Notes under the pieces: model-generated
What the model was told of the DNA's origin: nothing
Database searches by the model: none
What the model saw: the letters and a program-made list of their open reading frames with translations, nothing else
Position numbers and translations under genes: made by a program
In this document: piece after piece, positions 34,101 to 45,480 of the stretch
Layout of the letters: the number at the start of each line of letters is the position of its first letter
How positions within the stretch are numbered: the stretch's first letter is position 1
Origin: Casuarina equisetifolia
Lineage: Eukaryota > Streptophyta > Magnoliopsida > Fagales > Casuarinaceae
Reading direction: 5' to 3'
DNA: 64,000 nt
Assembly: GCA_028551475.1 (NCBI GenBank)
Contig: CM052357.1
Span: 29,347,745-29,411,744 of the forward strand

Positions 34101-34767
34101 AAAGCAAGAAAGTAAAGGCATAACGTAAAAGCTCAAAATGTAAAGAAAAAGAATTTAAAGACTTGAAAATTAAAGGCTTAAAATAAAGAAATGAAATTTA
34201 AAGAACAAGAAATGTAAAGGTAGAAAAATAAAATAATAGAAAAAGTTCTTTTTCTTATCTTAAAGGTTTATCTCTAGGTTTATTCTTCTACTTATACTTA
34301 TAGAAAGTTAGGGTGCACAAAAGGAAAACAACATTAAATGTGGTCAACAAAGACATTTTGAAACTTATTAAGTGTTAAATGTAATATTTTTGGCGGTAAA
34401 AATAATAAATATAGCCTTTGAAAATGCAAAAAAGGAGTAAATGATGTTGTCTCTTGTTAAGGATACTTTCTTTGGTCTAATTGCTTCAGAGACAAGTCAA
34501 AATTGCTCTTTATGATATAACCTCTTTTTAAAACTTGCATCCTTATCTTTTGACTAGTTAGATTGATGTTGGTTGGGATTTTAGATTGATTACGCTTGGC
34601 ACCCACATTAATAGTATTGTTCAATTTGTGGGGAGAAGGAAAGAATTATTCCCACTCATGAGATCAAATCACACGATTCCTTCTGAGTCAAATGGTGATG
34701 CATACATGATTACTGGCCTACCTTGCCAAGCTACAGCTTAGTATTAACCTTATTTTCGACCTTATGA
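31140..34767. repeat. Unit B, first half (non-coding)
   Basis: 31160-32010 parallels 400-7300 of unit A minus its LTR insertion, including an uninterrupted GTTTGTATG target site at 31262. 32080-32900 is the CTCCCCAGTTTGAGG block. 33100-33900 contains several partial repeats of 'aaattagcaaggaaagtgc' and 'aagctttgaacacccctctc' type, arranged in tandem about 200 bp apart. The 83- and 72-codon ORFs here are not conserved in the other units. Confidence 0.55.
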
Positions 34768-34899
34768 ATCGAACTTTCAATCAAGGGCATTAGGTTGCCT
34801 GATATTACAAATTCTATTGTAGAACTGGGAGATGATTACCGTCCCACAGCAGCCGGACACAGCCCTGGTGTTGGCCATGTTTTCAGAATAAAGACTTAA
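34768..34899 (+). CDS. CEP-like terminal exon or relic (second CEP subfamily, unit B)
   Basis: The open frame after a TGA (34765-34767) encodes LPDITNSIVELGD and then the CEP-like 15-mer DYRPTAAGHSPGVGH (34834-34878), followed by VFRIKT and TAA. Arg-3, Pro-4, Thr-5, Gly-8, His-9 and the SPGVGH core all match the CEP family; Pro-7 is Ala. A possible splice acceptor (TCAATCAAG) lies at about 34785. There is no Met in frame. Relative to the four CEP precursors elsewhere, the flanks differ completely, so this is a separate CEP lineage. Its unit A counterpart at 12418-12576 is more altered in the motif. Confidence 0.55.
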   Translation: MELSIKGIRLPDITNSIVELGDDYRPTAAGHSPGVGHVFRIKT

Positions 34900-35118
34900 T
34901 TCACTAGCTGAAGAAATCCACTGAAGAGATAAAAGAGTTCAAGACGCTCAACACTCAGAAAATTATCATGTAAGATAAAGCAAACGTCTAGCAGACCATT
35001 CTATGAGGGGCAACCTAGATGTACAAACAAGTAAAAACCAGTATTGACTTTACGTCTTCTTTAGGTCTTATTCACCACTTAATTCCTCTTTCTACTCTCC
35101 AACATGTATATTAAAGAA

Positions 35119-35547
35119 CTACCAATAACTTGTCATAGGCATTAATCCAAGTTTATAAATGCGTTTTCCTCCCGGATTCTCCATAATGTAAGCAAAAGTA
35201 ACGGTCTCCACCAAAATCACAATCTTCCTCGTGTCACCTAACACTAGCACTATTGAATAGAAGTTCATTCCCAGAATTGAGAGGAAGAAGTACCAATAAC
35301 TTGTCATAGGCATTAATTCAAGTTTATAAATGCGTTCTCCTCCTGGATTCTCCAAAATGTAAGCAAAAGTAACGGTTTCCACCAAAATCACAATCTTCAG
35401 TGTCACTAGCACTTGCACTATTGAATAGGAGTTCATTCCCAAAATTGAGTCCAATTTAACATATCTAATATTTTGTTTTATTTTTGGTAGAATTGTAAGT
35501 TTGTATCGATAAAAGGTAATGTACAAAAATATAGGGGCAATACCCAT
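35119..35547 (-). other. Unrecognised 142-codon ORF with an internal tandem repeat
   Basis: The frame contains two copies of a segment about 55 residues long (GMN.YSIV.VL...KIVILVETVTFAYI, then ENPGG.RIYKL.LMPMTSYW). The DNA copies are about 165 bp apart. Each is hydrophobic and might span a membrane. I do not recognise the family. Its 5' end runs into a LINE tail, and no counterpart was seen in units A or C. It may be a captured exon fragment that was duplicated, or chance. Confidence 0.3.
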
Positions 35548-35880
35548 GATTACAAAAATTATGAAATAATAGAGATTAAAAACTTTTAAATTTCACTCAA
35601 AATAACAATTCTTTGTGATGACTTTATATTTTGAAATAAAAAAACTCTCTCTCATAAAATTTTTCTTATTTTAACTAATAGGATTAGAATATCAATTGTT
35701 CTATTTTAAAAGCATCTTCAATTTCATTCTACCCATATATAATAAATACAAACTAAAAAAATATCTTAAGAAAATTTAGTCCAATTGTTTCTTTAATTGC
35801 TCTAATAATTCATTGTAGTTCTTCATTCCGTCATCTAATATTTTAATATCTTAATTTGTTTATATACGATTTTGTTAGGT
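35470..35880 (-). mobile_element. Minus-strand LINE 3'-end fragment, unit B
   Basis: Same family and orientation as 56784-57130: T-rich start, then 'tttcactcaaaataac' and 'ctctctctcataaa' landmarks. It is degenerate and overlaps the start of the 142-codon ORF. Confidence 0.7.
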
Positions 35881-36439
35881 GGGCCTCATTTATGGTGATA
35901 CATTTGGATGACAAACAAAAAAAGCAAGTAATGATTATATTCTCACAACAAGATGAATATTAAAGAGAAGTAACATCTTACCATGTTATCGTCTTCCTTT
36001 GCTGCTTAAGCCTAAGTTGGCATGTAAGCATCAACAACCATCAATTCATTAGCCTTCTAGGTATCATTAACGACCAGAAGAACATGATAGCCATCTAAGT
36101 CAGAAAATGATCGGAACCTAGTATATTCATATTACCATATGTATATGTGTGATGTTGAGGATCATAGTTATATAATGGAGAGGTAGAATCTTAAAGTGAT
36201 ATTTTATTAAATGAATTATTCTTTTAGCTTTTAAGCTGTATTTTAAAATTTTAATATGGTATCAAGATTTGAGGATCATAATTTCGTATTGTTTTTAATT
36301 ATTATTTTCTTATTACAATTTATCAAATTTAAAATCTCATGATTAAAATCTTGGTTAATTCATTACTGAATTAATGGATTAAGTGAGCATAATCACGCCC
36401 GATAGAGTGCGGCGCATGAAATTTGTGAACTAATGGTAG

Positions 36440-37109
36440 AGTTTGCCTGACCCCCAAAGTTAGGGGGTGAATATCCTTGGGAATCTACCCTACAGCTCCG
36501 TAGCTAGCTTACTTGAACTCCGTGCAGAGAAGCTTTTAAATTTTTTCCTGTCAACTTTTCCTACCTTTTCAGAGATCCCAAATTGTAGTGGACAAAAGAT
36601 ACTACGGAATTATGAAATTTGTAAAATCGGCGGTCAACTTGTGTCATGTGCAGTCCTCCTAAGAGGTTTTATATGAGTACTAAACATTGATTGGTGATAG
36701 CCATCTTGTTATTTTACACAAACACTCACTCGGAATCAGCAGTTAATGTACTTTCCACGTAATCATACTAAACCCGGAGTAAGAAGAGTTTCTAGAAATT
36801 CTGTTTTATTCTCACTGCTACTTAAAGTCTTGAAACAATTTAATTGAAGTGAATACTTGGGCATGAAAAATGATGCTTGTGAGTCAAAAAATATACTTAC
36901 TGCTTCCCAGGGCATTAAGGACGCGCAGCATTGTAAGTGAGCCAGCCTCCTTGATGCTCTGCTACACTCCTTCTTTTATGCATTTTTTAAATTATTTTTT
37001 CGTTTCTTTTGGTCTTTCGCACATGCATGCTTCAGCTTTTTCACCCTTAAATATCAATGGGTGCGTGAAGGGTTCTCACCGTTCACTTCTTCCTTCTTCC
37101 TTCTTTACA
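36440..37109 (+). promoter_or_regulatory. Upstream region of the unit B CEP gene
   Basis: Carries the blocks shared by all three CEP loci: ATATCCTTGGGAATCTAC (about 36463), TCATGTGCAGTCCTCCTA (within 36633-36670), CATGCATGC (about 37022) and TTAAATA (about 37047), the last about 60 bases before the ATG. Function is inferred from conservation. Confidence 0.5.
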
Positions 37110-37391
37110 ATGGCCAAACCTACTCGCGTTTGCTTGTTCGTTTTCTTCTTGATGATCATTTTCTGTCATGAACTTCTTTTCACTGAAGGAAGAAGCTTGA
37201 AGCCAGTGAAGAAGTTGACGTGTGTAAGCTGCTTTAGTACAAAAGGCACTGCTACAAAGCCTAGAAAAAGTGTTGCAAGCCCAAGCCATTTGCAACATGT
37301 TCCTGTAACTACGAAGGGAGATGTTGAAGCTTTCAGACCTACAACCCCAGGTCATAGTCCTGGAGTTGGTCATTCCCTTCGCAACTTTTAA
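37110..37391 (+). CDS. CEP precursor, unit B (93 aa)
   Basis: This is a secreted CEP hormone precursor, orthologous by position to the unit A and C genes. The signal peptide spans 1-27 (LFVFFLMIIFCHELLFTEG). The basic linker is weaker here (KPVKK), CxxC is kept (Cys-38, Cys-41), and the CEP domain AFRPTTPGHSPGVGH (residues 74-88, bases 37329-37373) is followed by SLRNF. It differs from the unit A and C 15-mer only at position 6, Thr for Ser. An upstream in-frame ATG (36870) would add 80 residues of promoter-derived sequence and is rejected because MAKP.RVCLF is the conserved N-terminus. Single exon; no defect seen. Confidence 0.93.
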   Translation: MAKPTRVCLFVFFLMIIFCHELLFTEGRSLKPVKKLTCVSCFSTKGTATKPRKSVASPSHLQHVPVTTKGDVEAFRPTTPGHSPGVGHSLRNF

Positions 37392-39475
37392 TTCCCAAGA
37401 TTTAGTTAGCACGTATTAATGGTTCTTCTAGTAGCATTCAATGTAGTCTATTCGTATTCCTTCGCAGGTGCGCTTTAGTTAAAATTGATTGTTATGTACT
37501 AGCTTTGTAATATGAGATCTGTTATTGACATTGCATCTGTGTCCCACACCTCTCTTTCCCTCTCTCTTCTCTCTCGATAAATCCAGTACATTATATTTCT
37601 GGTGCATTTTCCCACTCACATGGAGGGGTAAAGGCCATTTGCAATATTGACGTTCACTAACAGAGCACTTTCGTCAGTCTCAAAGTCCGCTAGCGAAAAC
37701 CCTACGTCATCTTAATTCACTGCTTTGTAGTACTCTATAACAGTGAAACCAATGACAAACCATGAATTCTCTCAAGGACAACCATTCAGGGGATAAAGAA
37801 GCTATAAAATGCAACAGGACGCTCATTTTTTTTCTTCGTAAAAAACTTCATGCTTAATAAACGTGGAAAAATCATACCGGGCCGCAGATGCAAGCCAAGG
37901 ACTTCTCAACAGAAAAGGAACATGTCATAGGCACAAGAAAAAACCCATAAAAAAAATGCATCATGAAACTCTGTAGATTGGTATATAATCAATATGAGAT
38001 ATGTTAAGGATAAGAAAAGTAACGAGATGATAATTGAAGTTCGTTAGGTTTTTAATGAAGCACAGTTGCACTTGACATGTACTAATAACAGATACAAATT
38101 TAAGAAGCCACCCGGCGATAGCATCATCATGATTCATGATGCTGGTCTATTATATCTGCTTATATCGAAAATAGCTAGAAAAAATTATAGTTGAAACCGT
38201 TTAAAATCAATAAATATATCTTAATCTTATCTAATACACAATCAATATGATTGACAACTGGACATTTTCATTTTCTAGCATTTTAAGACATTATTTTCAG
38301 TATCAAATCCTAGGTACTATACATATCCTGTCAGTTTGGTTGCTGGTTGTCTTTCCTTCCAGATTCACCCTTGATAGTGGGTTCTTCCTTCCTCGTGCTA
38401 CTGTTCTTATGTTTTCCTGCTGGTGGATTTCTTTCCAGCTTTACGGAAGTCCTAAGTCAGATCCACGTTTTATTAGCTTTCTTTTTTACCTATCATTTTT
38501 CTTTGACATCCCTCAAAAGGAAGAAAAAAAAATACAGACAAACTTATGTCAAAACCTTGGCCATTCTGCAGAAACCTATTGTGTTAACACAGCGTGGGCA
38601 AAAGTAAAAATGAGTTCAAAACATTTGACACAAAGTTCAGAAAAATGTATTGGCAAGCTATGGAAAGGCTGGTCTTCCAACAGTGGTGGACGAAGGAGAA
38701 GTTTCCCTAGTAACAACTTCCATAGACATACTTTATAGACAAAAAAAGGAGAGGTAGTGTCACATTGTAGCAGATATCAACACTAGGGCTAGACAAAGCA
38801 ACCAGAAAAAAATATTTTATGAAATGAAGTTGAAGCAACTCTTTTCCAAAAACTACCAAATTGGCTTGAGAAAGATCATGTGCTCAAGACAAAGATAATA
38901 AGCTTGTTTGGCTCAAGGACATTAATAACAGACAGTCCTATTTATGATAATCATAACAAAAAGCATATAATGGCAAGACTAAACGAAAATGATTGTGCAT
39001 TCTTCGCTCTAATGATCAGTGGATAAGCTACTGTGACAACACTTAAGGCTCTTAGAGGAAATATTAACGTGGAAGTATAGGACCCAAAGCCAAGTCATAC
39101 TCCAATCACTCAACCAATCAAACCACACGTAGTGCATGCCCCAAGGGTCCTTCATGCAATGGATATGCTGACCTGTAATGCCTACATGAAGATGACAGGA
39201 AAGGCCCCCGAAGTTTCGAAAGGCACTTTGCAAGCCTCGGCCTTTAAATCCTTCCAAGCAAGAGAAGAATCGAGCTCAACTCTCCCTACCAAGCAGACCC
39301 ATCAGACATTCATGTTAGCCAACATGAAAGCAATGACTTGGGTGCCATGAGGGTACCGACCAGACGAAGCTTCATAAGGAATGAAGAAGACTTCTAGAGA
39401 AGGAGAGGACCTACATGATATGGTCGGTGCCATCCAAGGAGTTCGGTAGTTACTAGGAAGTTTCACTTCTCATAT
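37392..39475. repeat. Unit B, 3' half (non-coding)
   Basis: 37392-37760 is the CEP 3' flank shared with units A and C. 38240-38760 matches 52190-52700 ('tcctttccttccag' and 'ggttctt.ctttcctcgtgcta' landmarks), and 38850-39000 matches pieces near 60090 and 61000. ORFs at 38247-38738 and 39009-39350 do not keep frame in the paralogues. Confidence 0.55.
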
Positions 39476-40330
39476 TTGACAACCCAGAATTTGTTCACTC
39501 AAAAGTAGTACCGGGTCTGCAGTCCCATAAAATCCATTCGTTACAACAGCATTTACTAGGATTATCATTCCTTCTAAGGTGTTGTCTTTTACGTGAAAGT
39601 GGCTCTAAACATGAACTGTTTGTAAGCGATATCCTTCTCTTCCCCGAAATCTTGGACGGTCTTTGTGATTCAATCTCTCTTTTCTCTTGAACCCCTTTTA
39701 CGGTGCCCCCCGATGTCAACATTTCACCGTAAGCACTTACCAACAATCAAGGGCTTAAGCACTTACTAGCATGGTACCAACATTAAAGAGTTCTACGTGT
39801 ATAAACGGCAAATCAACAAGGTTGCTAAAGCTTTTATTCTAAAGATTTTGTGCCAGCAGTCATGACAGGCTGCTTCCTACTGTAAATAAGGATGAACATG
39901 CGTTGCCTTTTTATATGTACAGAAAATTTAATCGCCACATCATCCTTTTGTTTTTTTTTTTTTTTTCAGGGGAGGGGGGGGTGTTATTTCACCCACTTTT
40001 TCCGACGTATGAGTTTGCGGTTTGGAGAGCGAAACTTGGTCCATATTGCTGTGCATTTGACATTACTGTTCCAATCTCTTCGTTTCAAAACGCAGAAAAA
40101 CCAAGAAAATTATCCTACTAAAGTTCTCTAAAACTAAACATCTTTCTTCTCCACCTTTTGAAAGAAGAAGTGTTGGATTTGATGTATTTTTAGTGCAAAG
40201 CTTCTCTAATGAGGAAAGTGTTTGACAGTAATGGAAATGAAATATATAGGTTTGTATGTATTACATCATTCGTGATGTTTGGATTATCACTTTGGAAAGT
40301 ATAGAAAAAAAAATAAAGAAAGGTAAAGAT
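39476..40330. repeat. Unit C, first segment
   Basis: Parallels 61233-62150 and 1-517. A poly-T/poly-G tract lies at about 39950-39980. It contains the uninterrupted GTTTGTATG site (40250). No gene is supported. Confidence 0.55.
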
Positions 40331-40334
40331 AATG

Positions 40335-41132
40335 TAATAATAAGTGGATTCACAGAAGAAAATGTAAAAGATAATTTCTTTGTAGCAATAAAAGATACAT
40401 TGGCATGGAATTGGAGAGGTTTCCTCAAACTAATGCCTACTATTAACTTTATTCTTTATAAGTCTACCTATTGCTGTAAAAAAATTTACAATGACCTTTG
40501 ACCAGTAAATAAAGAAGTGGAATGATATAATTTGATTTAGGTTGGTGGCATCAACAAATATAATTTCATTAAATAATTAGTTTGTCGAGATTAAATTTTT
40601 ATAGCAAAAACAATTATATGATGGTTTCCTTTAGTTAACTTATATTGTGAATTCTTTTAGTTTAAGATCAAAACACAAGAGCCATTTCTTTTTTTGAATG
40701 TACATGGACTAAGATAATTTAAAAAACTATCCTTAGAATAAAATCCAACATTATATTAGAGGATGGAATTAAAAACTAAAATTGATAATTAGAGCCATTA
40801 AAGGAAGTGATTTAATTGTAAAACTTCTCAATATTTCTTTTGTAACTTGCATTTACTATATATGGACTAAATGCAATAGAAGAAGATTTTAAAATAAAAT
40901 CATTTACATCTTAATCCTCTTAGCAAAAGTAAGAAAAATTATTCAAATGAGAGTTTCTTTGTTTCAAAATATAAAAACTTCTAAAAAAAATATCATTTTG
41001 AGCAAGATTTGGGGCCTTCTAAACTCAACCTTTTTAGAGCTTTCATAAATCTTGCAATACTAGGATATCGTCCTATACTTTTGTAAATTAATATTTATTA
41101 ATACAAACTTACCTTTCTATCCAAAAGAAAAA
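40335..41132 (+). mobile_element. LINE 3'-end fragment, unit C
   Basis: Resembles 16870-17650: 'acattggcatggaattggagag', then 'tctacctattgctg' and an A-rich end at about 41122-41132. Stops in all frames. Confidence 0.75.
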
Positions 41133-42060
41133 AATTCATTACTACTACCAAATTTTCTATAAACTTTAATGGTCAACATGTTGGCTACTTTAGGAGAACC
41201 AATAGGTTAAGACAAGCATATCTCTTGTTCCTTTATTTTATTGTCCTTGTTATGGACATATTTAACAAGATTATTATTAAGAAAACTTCTACTTTTACTT
41301 TCAAATTTCATTGGTATTGTAAAAAAGAGAAAATCACTCACATTTGCTTTGGTGATGACTTATTTTCATTTGTATTAATTCAATGTTATATCTTATTGAT
41401 GCTTTGAAGGACTTTACAATACTCCCAAATTTTCATTTTAATCCTAGTAAATGCTAGATGTTTTTTTCAAAGCTCATTAAGCCAATTTTTTCTTTTTTTA
41501 ATATTGGATCACATTTCATTATCCAAAGGAACTCTCCCTATTAGATATCTTGGTGTTCCTTTAACTTAGAGAGGTCTTTTTAAGTTACAATAGATTTTTA
41601 CATCTATAATTTTTAAACCTTTTAAAATTAAATGGTAGATCTTAATATGGTTATATGGAATCAACAAACATAATTTTATTAGATAACTCATTTGTAAGGA
41701 TAAATTTTCTACAACAAAAGTGATATCTCAATAGCTTCCCCCAATTGACCTATATTGTAATTTTTGTTATTATTAAGTTTAAAACATGTCAAACTTATTT
41801 TTTTACTGTATTTATATTGGAAAAATTTGGCAAAGTATTCTTACACAATAATGCCTTCATAAGATCATTAATGATTGAAACTCTAAATTGTAGTGAATGA
41901 TTAAAGCCACCAAAAGAAAGGATTTTGTTGTAGAAGTTCCTAAACTTTTTTTCTTACCATGTGTCTATTGTATATGGTTTGAATGAAATTATAAATATTT
42001 TTTAAAACAAAACTGTTGAAATACTAATTTTATTAGTTATAATCAAGAAAGTAGTACGTG
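41133..42060 (+). mobile_element. LINE reverse transcriptase fragment (degenerate)
   Basis: Carries decayed motifs of the same RT: a motif B-like stretch at 41195-41260 (RLRQAYL...) and an FGDDLF motif C in which the residue before DD is Gly, near 41346. Later parts resemble 16440-17300 at low identity. Frameshifts and stops abound. Confidence 0.65.
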
Positions 42061-42106
42061 AAAAAGCTTTTTCATTTAAAAACATTAAATATGCTCATGT
42101 GAATGT

Positions 42107-42890
42107 TTTGTTTTTTTTTTCTTTGTTAAAAGGTCAAGAATTATATATCATCGTAAATAATTACAAGATTGTTCAATTACATCATCACCATTTAAACTCA
42201 AATACTGCATTTGACAAATTCCAAAGCTCTTGTAAGAATGTTTTACAATTTATAGGTGTTACTCCTCTAGTAGATAAAATCTCTACTCTCATGTCCTTGA
42301 TTTTAACAATAATGCTTGAACTGTTTAAACTTTTATAATTGAATTTTCTTCTATTTCTTTCCCTCGAAATGTGATACTATACATCCTTGAAAGATATACT
42401 AAGCATGATAGTTGCAAAACTCTTACTCTTAACAGCCTTGATCATCCAACATATTTTAGCTCTTCAATGTTCAATTTTTCAAGTTAATCTATTCATACCT
42501 AATAAAGCTTTCCATATGTAACTTGTGAACTTGCATTCAAAAAATAAATGTTCTGGTGATTCTTCCCCTTGTTGGCAAAGGTTGCATTGTAAGTCCACTA
42601 AGCTATTCCATATAGCCACACGATTTGTTGTTGATAGTTTGCCTTTCAAAATGATTTAACATATAAAATTATGTTTTGATACTCTTTATTTCCATACAAG
42701 TTTTGCCCATTTAATATCTTCTATGTGCTCTTTTAGTGTTACATAACTTTTGACAATAGTGTATTCTAAGCCCGTCATTAGTTTTTCCCATTCATGTGAA
42801 TATTTTGTTTTATCATACTTAAAAGATTTATAACTCAATTTTTTCTTAGATGAATTATAATGTTGAAGTCTGACTTTAAGCTTTTATATT
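42107..42890 (-). mobile_element. Minus-strand LINE fragment, second family
   Basis: Begins with a T-tract and 'aaaaggtcaagaattatata', as in the repeats at 10020-10750. Its distal half is the reverse complement of 8990-9500. Confidence 0.65.
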
Positions 42891-42899
42891 TTTTTTATT

Positions 42900-43877
42900 C
42901 TTAAATGAATAAACTCACACATCCATTAAAAAAATAAAAAAGGAAAAGATGCTCTTAGGCAAAGAAACACAATCACGCTAGTTGTATAATAAAAAACGTT
43001 AAGTTAATTTTAGACGAAGGCTACAATCTTTAGATTCAACTCCGCCTTGATTATTGCTCTAAATGTTTTAGCAAACGACAAAGACATTTTGACGATACAA
43101 AGGGGAGCGTAGTGTATTCCTGGCATATACAATTAATTTGGGCAATAAAGATAGTGTAATAGGAGAGGTCTTAACTTTGATTGAAGATTTTGAACTATAT
43201 CATAAACTATATCATTAGAAAGGAATAACACTTTATGATTCATTATAGAAAAGGAACTTTCTTTACTCCTTGGAATATGGACATATGAGCTGCATAAATA
43301 TTCCAGTTATATTTTTTCTAATGTTAACTGATGGTTTGGTTGACTTTGAACATTCAAAATAGGATTACATATGTTTTTGACTATCAACTCACTGCTGAGA
43401 TGACGTAGGAAAATTTCATCAAAAGATCAACTAGACCTTGAGAATTATGGCCCCCCTTGAACAAAGTTAATTTTTGATTTAGGTTATGGTTTACTCAATG
43501 TAATCTTTTATGCTCTTATAATGGTTATGGATCCATCTTAGTTGACTATGTTTCTATTTCTTTGATATCTTACACCCAGTTACTTGGTTTATGTTATGAG
43601 GGTTAAGTGTTATGCCTTACCTTATATATTTTTCTAGTGGATCTAACGTTTCAATCAACCTATTCCTATATATATATATATAAAGGCAAAGTGGAGAATA
43701 AAAGAACCAGTTAACCACAAGGAAAAATCATAAATATTAATCTAAGAAGTCCGCGGGCTAAGTGTTTTGGTAGGACTCTAGAAAAGCTTGCTTTTTCCTA
43801 GAGATTTTCCGTAATAACACTGAGACAAACTCTTGTGGATGGCTACTGTTTTATAACAAACACTTTAGATGGCTTAC
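42900..43877. repeat. Unit C, second segment, with an AT run
   Basis: 42940-43110 and 43690-43870 match the unit; 43115-43660 between them has no counterpart and nothing recognisable. A (TA)n run lies at 43668-43682. Confidence 0.45.
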
Positions 43878-43999
43878 AACTCAGTTTGAGATTTATTTTT
43901 TATTTTTTATTTTTTGATGAAAGGTCAAGAATTATATATCACTATAAAGAATTATAAAATTATTCAATTACATCATCATCATAACTCGGTTTAAGATTT
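43878..43999 (-). mobile_element. Very short LINE tail insertion with 17-bp target duplication
   Basis: A fragment of about 88 bp (T-rich tract, then 'gatgaaaggtcaagaattat') interrupts the unit. It is flanked by AACTCAGTTTGAGATTT (43878-43894) and AACTCGGTTTAAGATTT (43983-43999), an imperfect 17-bp target-site duplication. The other units are uninterrupted at this point. Confidence 0.8.
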
Positions 44000-45480
44000 A
44001 AACTGTTCTAAAGCTGTACCTTTAAAGACGTTCTGCTTGACCGCTTGTACTAAAAGTGAGTATGTGCATTAAAGTTTTGCTTATTCCTGTTTTCATTTTT
44101 AATCTGTCCCTTTTTTGTCGTACATGTTTGTAATAGAAATTGCCTGACCACCATCTTAGATTCTCACTGGCAGCTGGGTACTCAGGAACTTCTTTAGAGA
44201 TGAATTCTAGCAATAATAAGAAGCATGAGGGTTACACAAAAGTAGTACCTATATTATAAAAACCCTTAATGCAGACCTGTTGTTAAATTGCACGACCACA
44301 ATGCAAACTTTCCTGGAACCCAAAATAGTCACAATAAGTAACAGAACCAAACGTTGCTTGACTTGGGTGCTCACGTCTTATATTTGACTGAAGGCCAGGA
44401 ATGGATTCCATAATCAGATAAGAAGACATGTTAGTTGCACACCGGAGAGTTTATTTTATTTTATTTGTATCAAGATCAGTTCGTCCAAGTAGCTTCAGTG
44501 GGAAAATACTATCAGAACCTAGATCTGCGGTCGAACAAATATTGAAGGAATACCCCAACTTTCTCTATGGTCTTACTCCCTCTGTAGAGTGTCAGTTGGA
44601 GAGAGCTTGTTGCATATGTTAGAAGATCTTGAATCTCGCCATTCGAAGATTCCGTAGAGAGATTATCATGCCGGTGGCATGGGTATAAAACACCGACCCT
44701 CTCACGTTCTTCTTGCCTCTTTTTTTATCAGACCCACAGCCAAGAATCCTCCAACGTTGCTTGTGCTCTCCAGCCCTGCACAACAGAGAATCGACTCTTC
44801 TCTCTATTTTATTATTCCATTACTGTTGAATTCAGGTATCTGTTGCTCCGCGCATGAGCTCCCCAGTTTGAGGAGCCAACCACGCAGTTCCTTTTCCAAG
44901 ATTCTGAAATACAGAGGGGCGGAGGGGGCTCGAGGCAAAGCACTCTGTCTGAAGTTTTCATCGTTTGCCTTACTTTTAAAGAGGCTGCCAACAAACTAAA
45001 GCCGTCAGGACTTCGAATGCCATTTGTGGCTTTTGTGCTCGACTTGACTTTTTTTCAACTGCTTGACCATAACAATATAGGTTCTAACCAGAAACATGGC
45101 CACTAAGCAATATGGAACGAGCAAAGTGCATCAACTTGACGGTCTGTGATGCAAGCGTAATGACAAATTCACATAAGGTTTGAGCTCGCGACAAATAGGA
45201 ATCTTACACAAAACAAAGAGTCCTTGACATGCTTAGCTTCTGTAAAGGAAGTTTAAAACAGAGAGCCCAGTACAGGTGTCTTTTTCTTTTTGGGCATGAT
45301 GGGCGGATGTGCTTTCTTTGACTTTCTAGACCAAAAGATTCTGAGCTTATACGCCAGCCACCAAGATATAATATTTTACATTTCTAAGTTAACCGTGCAG
45401 AGAATCTCTTTTTTGTGCAATTATCTCGAGTGGGTTGAGACGGACTAGAGTCATTCTCATTGTTCATTAAGTTGTTCCAT
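44000..45480 (+). repeat. Unit C, TATA-led block, copy C1
   Basis: Includes the pentanucleotide tract (about 44451), a TATAAAA box at 44684-44690 followed by pyrimidine-rich sequence (CACGTTCTTCTTGCCTC), and the CTCCCCAGTTTGAGG block. A second copy of this region lies at 47460-48900. The 106-codon ORF at 44679-44999 is frameshifted or stopped in the other copies, so I do not call it. Confidence 0.6.
44684..44690 (+). promoter_or_regulatory. TATA box candidate (also 47961-47967 and 63153-63159)
   Basis: TATAAAA lies in a conserved context ACACCGACCC...CACGTT in three copies. The pyrimidine-rich sequence 25-35 bases downstream suits a plant transcription start. What it drives is unknown. Confidence 0.5.

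Noticed and set aside
38247..38738. 163-codon and overlapping 86-codon ORFs in unit B
   Set aside because: The paralogous stretch at 52190-52573 keeps neither frame; codon content looks like low-complexity flank.
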